Positions 21,438-24,236 of a DNA stretch of 24,236 nucleotides are shown in pieces. How positions within the stretch are numbered: the first letter of the stretch is position 1; every line of letters begins with the position of its first letter. Under the pieces are notes generated by a model. That model searched no databases. It had not been told where the DNA came from and was given only the letters and a program-made list of their open reading frames with translations. A program made the position numbers and the translations under genes. The stretch is from Actinomycetota bacterium. Lineage in GTDB: Bacteria > Actinomycetota > Nitriliruptoria > Euzebyales > Egibacteraceae. The stretch is from NCBI GenBank assembly GCA_019347785.1, contig JAHWKQ010000002.1, forward strand, positions 4,590-28,825, written 5' to 3'.

Positions 21438-22563
21438 AGTCGTCGTGGGCCCGCTGCGCGCGGATCCCCGGCAGCGCCGAGGGGTCGATGAGGCCGCGGC
21501 CGGCGGCGTGCTCGGCGGCGGTCACCGTATCGGCGACCAGCAGCACGTCCACGCCCATGGCCCGGACGTCGGCGGCGATCGCGTGCACCTGACGGTCGCG
21601 CTCGGGGCTGGTGACGTCGCGGATGTAGATGGCGGCGACGCGTCCCGGGTGCTCCCGCACCACCTGCCGGTACACCTCCGGGTCCTGCTGGCCGCTGTCC
21701 CCGACCAGCACGAACGGCAGGTCCGGGTAGGTCGCCAGCAGCGCCTCGATGCGTGCGAGCTTGTGCTCGCCGTGCCCGCCCGTGACGAAGGCGCGGTCGT
21801 CGATGCCCCAGTCGGTCAGGAACAGCGGGCCGGCGGGAATGTCGTGCACGTCCAGGAACTGCACCAGCAGGTCGTACAGGTTCCAGGGGCTGCTGGACAC
21901 GTAGAAGACGGGGTTGCCCCCGGCGCCGTCCGCGCCCTGCTGCCGGGCCCGGTAGAAGGCGGCGACCCCCGCGAACGGGCTGCGGGTGTGTGCGTTGTTC
22001 AACAGCACGATGCTGGCGGTCATGAGCAGCGGGGACGTCAGGCCGGTGCGGACGACGGTGTCGTCGATGTCGCTGATGACGCCGAACGTGGCATGGGCCG
22101 GGGGCACGAGCACCTGCCCCACGGTGCGCGGCGGTGACTGGTCCCGGGCCAGCGGCCCGGCGACCGTGACCTGTACGGGGTGCCAGAGCCACCCGGGGGG
22201 CAGTCCGGACCCCGGGACGATCGACACGTCGAAGAAGCCCTCGCCGTCGGTCACCGTCTGAACCGTGCGGTCGGCGTGGCGCGCAACGACGCGCGCCCCG
22301 CGCAGCTCGTCGCTGGTGAACCGCCGCCACATGTTCGCCAGGTTCTGCCAGACCGTGTCCGAGCCCGTGGCGCGGGCGATGCCCTGTCGCTCCAGGACGC
22401 GGCCACGCAGCCACAGCCGCCCTGCGGTGCCGTGTCCCCGGTAGCAGACGGCCTCCACCGGCCGCAGCAGCCCCAGGCGCACCTTGACGGCCTGCCAGGC
22501 CACGCCGATCCGGTCGTCGAGGAGCGCCCCCAGGCGCAGCGCCGCCTGCCCCATCCCCGCCAC
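21427..22563 (-). CDS. App1/DUF2183 family phosphatidate phosphatase-like protein
   Basis: This 378-residue protein has an N-terminal beta-rich domain (about 35-150, with RGRVLERQG and DGEGFFDVSI) and a C-terminal DUF2183 domain of the HAD superfamily. The nucleophile motif is ISDIDDTVVRTG (DxDxT, about 165-170). Downstream are YVSSSPWNLYDLL (motif II region) and FVLVGDSGQQDPEVY (motif IV with acidic residues). The family includes yeast App1, a Mg-dependent phosphatidate phosphatase. The bacterial substrate is not established. No transmembrane helix is seen, so it is likely cytoplasmic. The GTG at 22563 follows AGGGAGA. It is transcribed divergently from the methyltransferase gene. Confidence 0.85.
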   Translation of the reverse strand: MAGMGQAALRLGALLDDRIGVAWQAVKVRLGLLRPVEAVCYRGHGTAGRLWLRGRVLERQGIARATGSDTVWQNLANMWRRFTSDELRGARVVARHADRTVQTVTDGEGFFDVSIVPGSGLPPGWLWHPVQVTVAGPLARDQSPPRTVGQVLVPPAHATFGVISDIDDTVVRTGLTSPLLMTASIVLLNNAHTRSPFAGVAAFYRARQQGADGAGGNPVFYVSSSPWNLYDLLVQFLDVHDIPAGPLFLTDWGIDDRAFVTGGHGEHKLARIEALLATYPDLPFVLVGDSGQQDPEVYRQVVREHPGRVAAIYIRDVTSPERDRQVHAIAADVRAMGVDVLLVADTVTAAEHAAGRGLIDPSALPGIRAQRAHDDSAR

Positions 22564-22659
22564 GGTCTCTCCCTGTCCCGCGCGTCACGCGCCGCCGGCA
22601 TGTCCGGCGACCATACCGGCGCGCGGCGGCGCGGCGACAGCCGCATGGCCCGGTAGCCG

Positions 22660-23523
22660 ATGCGCCGCTGGACCCGGGCGCATGCGCGGCACCTCGCGCA
22701 GGTGCTGCGCCGGGGGCGGTCGCCGGCCGCCACCGTGTACGAGAGCCTCGGAGCCGACTTCTTCCTCTCGCCGGCGCCGGGCTGGCTCAACCTGGGTCTG
22801 TGGAGCGGGCCGGGCGGTGAGCCGGAGGCGCCCGTGGCCGCCCGCCGCCTGGCGGACACGCTGGCCGCCCGGCTGCCACGCGGCGGCCTCGTCGTCGACG
22901 TCGGCAACGGCCTGGGAGCCCAGGACCCGGTGATCGCGGAGCGCGCCCGCCCCCGCCTGCTGCTGGCCCTGAACGTCACCGAGTCCCAGCTTCGGGTGGG
23001 CAGGCGCTGCCTGGCGGAGGCCGGCGCCCTGCCGGTGGTCGGGGACGCCACCCGACTGCCGCTGGCCGACGGCTGCGCCGACGGCGTCATCAGCGTGGAG
23101 GCGGCGTTCCACTTCCCGTCCCGCACGGCCTTCTTCCGAGAGGTCCACCGGGTGCTCCGGCCAGGAGGCGTGCTGGTGGCGTCGGACTTCACCGCCCAGG
23201 GCAGACCGCACACGCCCGCCGAGTGGGTGGCGGCGATGTCGAGCGTGCGCTTCTGGGGGCTGCGGCCCGACGTGCTCGTCGACGACGACACCATGGCCGC
23301 CCAGCTACGCGCCGCCGGCCTGGCCGACGTCACCGTCACACGCTGCGGGCAGCGGGTGGTCGACCCGTTCCTCGTCTTCGCCCGCCAGCGTCTGGCGGTC
23401 CTGCGCGACGTCCCGCGGCTGCAGCGCTGGGCCGCCCGGGCCATGGTCGGCCAGTGGGCGCTGCTGCGCCGGCGCGGGCTCATGGACTACGTCCTGGTGC
23501 ACGCGGTCAAGCCGGCGGACTGA
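22660..23523 (+). CDS. Class I SAM-dependent methyltransferase
   Basis: This 287-residue protein has a Rossmann methyltransferase core. Motif I is VVDVGNGLGAQD (SAM-binding glycine loop), with GDATRLPLADGCADGV as the region around motif II and VEAAFHFPSRTAFFREVHRVLRPGGVLVASDF as motif III. The N-terminal YESLGADFFLSPAPGWLNLGLW resembles small-molecule methyltransferases acting on sterols, tocopherols or polyketides. The acceptor is unknown. The ATG at 22660 has no clear ribosome-binding site. Its 3' 219 nt are antisense to the readable extension of the SGNH hydrolase gene. Confidence 0.85.
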   Translation: MRRWTRAHARHLAQVLRRGRSPAATVYESLGADFFLSPAPGWLNLGLWSGPGGEPEAPVAARRLADTLAARLPRGGLVVDVGNGLGAQDPVIAERARPRLLLALNVTESQLRVGRRCLAEAGALPVVGDATRLPLADGCADGVISVEAAFHFPSRTAFFREVHRVLRPGGVLVASDFTAQGRPHTPAEWVAAMSSVRFWGLRPDVLVDDDTMAAQLRAAGLADVTVTRCGQRVVDPFLVFARQRLAVLRDVPRLQRWAARAMVGQWALLRRRGLMDYVLVHAVKPAD

Positions 23524-24236
23524 CCCGCGCGGCTCGTCAGCGTCCGCTCGGCTCCCCGCCGCCGACTCGTAGGCGGCGGCGACGCGGCGCGCCAGGACGG
23601 CGTGGCCGGAGTCGTCGGGGTGCACGCAGTTCCCCTCGTCGGGGACGTCGGCGTCGCCGAGCGCCCCGAAGGCGTCCGCGACCGCGGTCCCGTGACCCGC
23701 GGCCACCGCGCGGACCCGGTCGTTCAGCCCCGCGCCCACGCCGCGGCCGCCCTCCAGCAGCAGGTCGCCGAACGCCGCCGCCCGGGGGGGCAGGCAGTAG
23801 CGAAGGGTGTTGTCGTAGGCCAGCACGAGGATCGGCACGCCCTGGCCGGCCGCGTGTCGCAGCCGGCGCAGTATGAGCGACAGGTTGGCGGAGAACCGCT
23901 CGAGCGTCCGGGCGACCGCCCCACGACAGGCGGTCAGCCGCCGCGGTCGGCACACGTCGGCGAGCGCGAGCAGGTCGTTGCCGCCGATGCCCACGGTGAT
24001 CAGCGCGGCAGGCCTGCGCGCCGCCTCGAGCGCCGCGACCGCCGCCGGCAGCTGCCGGCGCACCAGGCTCGCGCTCGTCGCGCCGGGCACGCCGAGGTTC
24101 CGCAGCCGCAGGCCGCAGGCGCCGCGCCCGTCCGGGTAGCAGGCCACAGGGCCGTCGAGCAGCTCGGTCAGGCGCGGGACCCAGCCGCGGCGCGCCGGCC
24201 TGGACGCGCCGGCGCCGGCCGTCAGCGAGTCGCCGA
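23305..24236 (-). CDS. GDSL/SGNH hydrolase, 5' end outside the window, doubtful 3' end
   Basis: The frame is open from the right edge and begins GDSLTAGAG, the block I motif with the nucleophilic Ser, so the true start lies outside the window. VGIGGNDLLAL is block III (GGND). The late block is GNCVHPDDSGHAVLA, with the catalytic His in VHP; an Asn replaces the Asp expected three residues before it. The enzyme is probably an esterase or lipase-like hydrolase. After RRVAAAYESAAG, where relatives end, the frame continues 70-odd residues to a stop at 23305, antisense to the methyltransferase gene. A one-base shift would give a stop at 23537, between the two genes. A frame error near 23540-23560 is therefore likely, and the real end may be 23537. 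Confidence 0.75.
   Translation of the reverse strand, partial: GDSLTAGAGASRPARRGWVPRLTELLDGPVACYPDGRGACGLRLRNLGVPGATSASLVRRQLPAAVAALEAARRPAALITVGIGGNDLLALADVCRPRRLTACRGAVARTLERFSANLSLILRRLRHAAGQGVPILVLAYDNTLRYCLPPRAAAFGDLLLEGGRGVGAGLNDRVRAVAAGHGTAVADAFGALGDADVPDEGNCVHPDDSGHAVLARRVAAAYESAAGSRADADEPRGSVRRLDRVHQDVVHEPAPAQQRPLADHGPGGPALQPRDVAQDRQTLAGEDEERVDHPLPAACDGDVGQAGGA

Noticed and set aside
20891..22588. 565-codon open frame on the minus strand
   Set aside because: It is a frame shadow of the App1-like gene and antisense to the lipoprotein and GlsB genes, with Arg/Gly-rich, motif-free translation.

Overview
The window is very GC-rich, with strong G/C third-position bias and GTG or TTG starts next to ATG. 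It looks chromosomal and most likely actinobacterial (Actinomycetota). Supporting families are a TreT-type trehalose synthase, a DUF3152 metalloprotease-like protein, an actinobacterial-type Mrp ATPase and a small conserved KH..VE..C-type protein. I cannot place it below phylum level. I see no tRNA, rRNA, CRISPR array, insertion sequence or phage gene.

Layout. 1-2252 (minus): a frameshifted two-TM ion-channel gene lies downstream of a trehalose synthase gene (treT), with a strong hairpin at the treT stop. 2448-3186: a nested palindrome, a 64-residue unknown protein and a small secreted RTX-repeat protein, all minus strand. 3385-4179 (plus): an orphan polytopic membrane protein with a good sigma70-like promoter. 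4195-6649 (minus): a DUF3152 metzincin-like secreted protein behind a secreted SPOR-like/phosphodiester glycosidase (NAGPA) protein. 6756-9119 (plus): a membrane-anchored PAS-GGDEF-EAL protein. 9150-9873 (minus): a beta-hydroxyacid dehydrogenase pseudogene with two lesions. 9944-11887 (minus): a processive family-2 glycosyltransferase with a C-terminal PilZ domain. 12038-12987 (plus): an Mrp/NBP35 ATPase followed by a tiny proline-rich repeat protein.

13064-17118 is rich in envelope enzymes: a subtilisin-like protease and an M15 carboxypeptidase (plus, probable operon), a coiled-coil lytic transglycosylase (minus) and a SixA-type phosphatase (plus). The last two diverge from a structured 211-bp gap. 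17231-20171 holds two tandem, related secreted sulfatases. 20187-20772 (minus) is a two-gene operon of small unknown proteins. It diverges, across a 44-bp near-perfect palindrome, from a 38-residue lipoprotein. A GlsB/YeaQ membrane protein, an App1/DUF2183 phosphatase-like protein, a class I methyltransferase and a right-truncated GDSL/SGNH hydrolase complete the window.

The clearest functional theme is the cell surface. A c-di-GMP-turnover protein sits next to a PilZ-carrying polysaccharide synthase and a secreted phosphodiester glycosidase, which together suggest c-di-GMP-controlled exopolysaccharide production and trimming. Nearby are peptidoglycan-processing enzymes and sulfatases. Three genes (channel, dehydrogenase, SGNH hydrolase) show signs of single-base frame disruption. 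These may be real decay or consensus errors in a GC-rich assembly. I did not find a clearly new multi-gene system. The best leads are the c-di-GMP/exopolysaccharide neighbourhood, the two unlisted small proteins, the 14-residue-repeat protein and the 44-bp palindrome.
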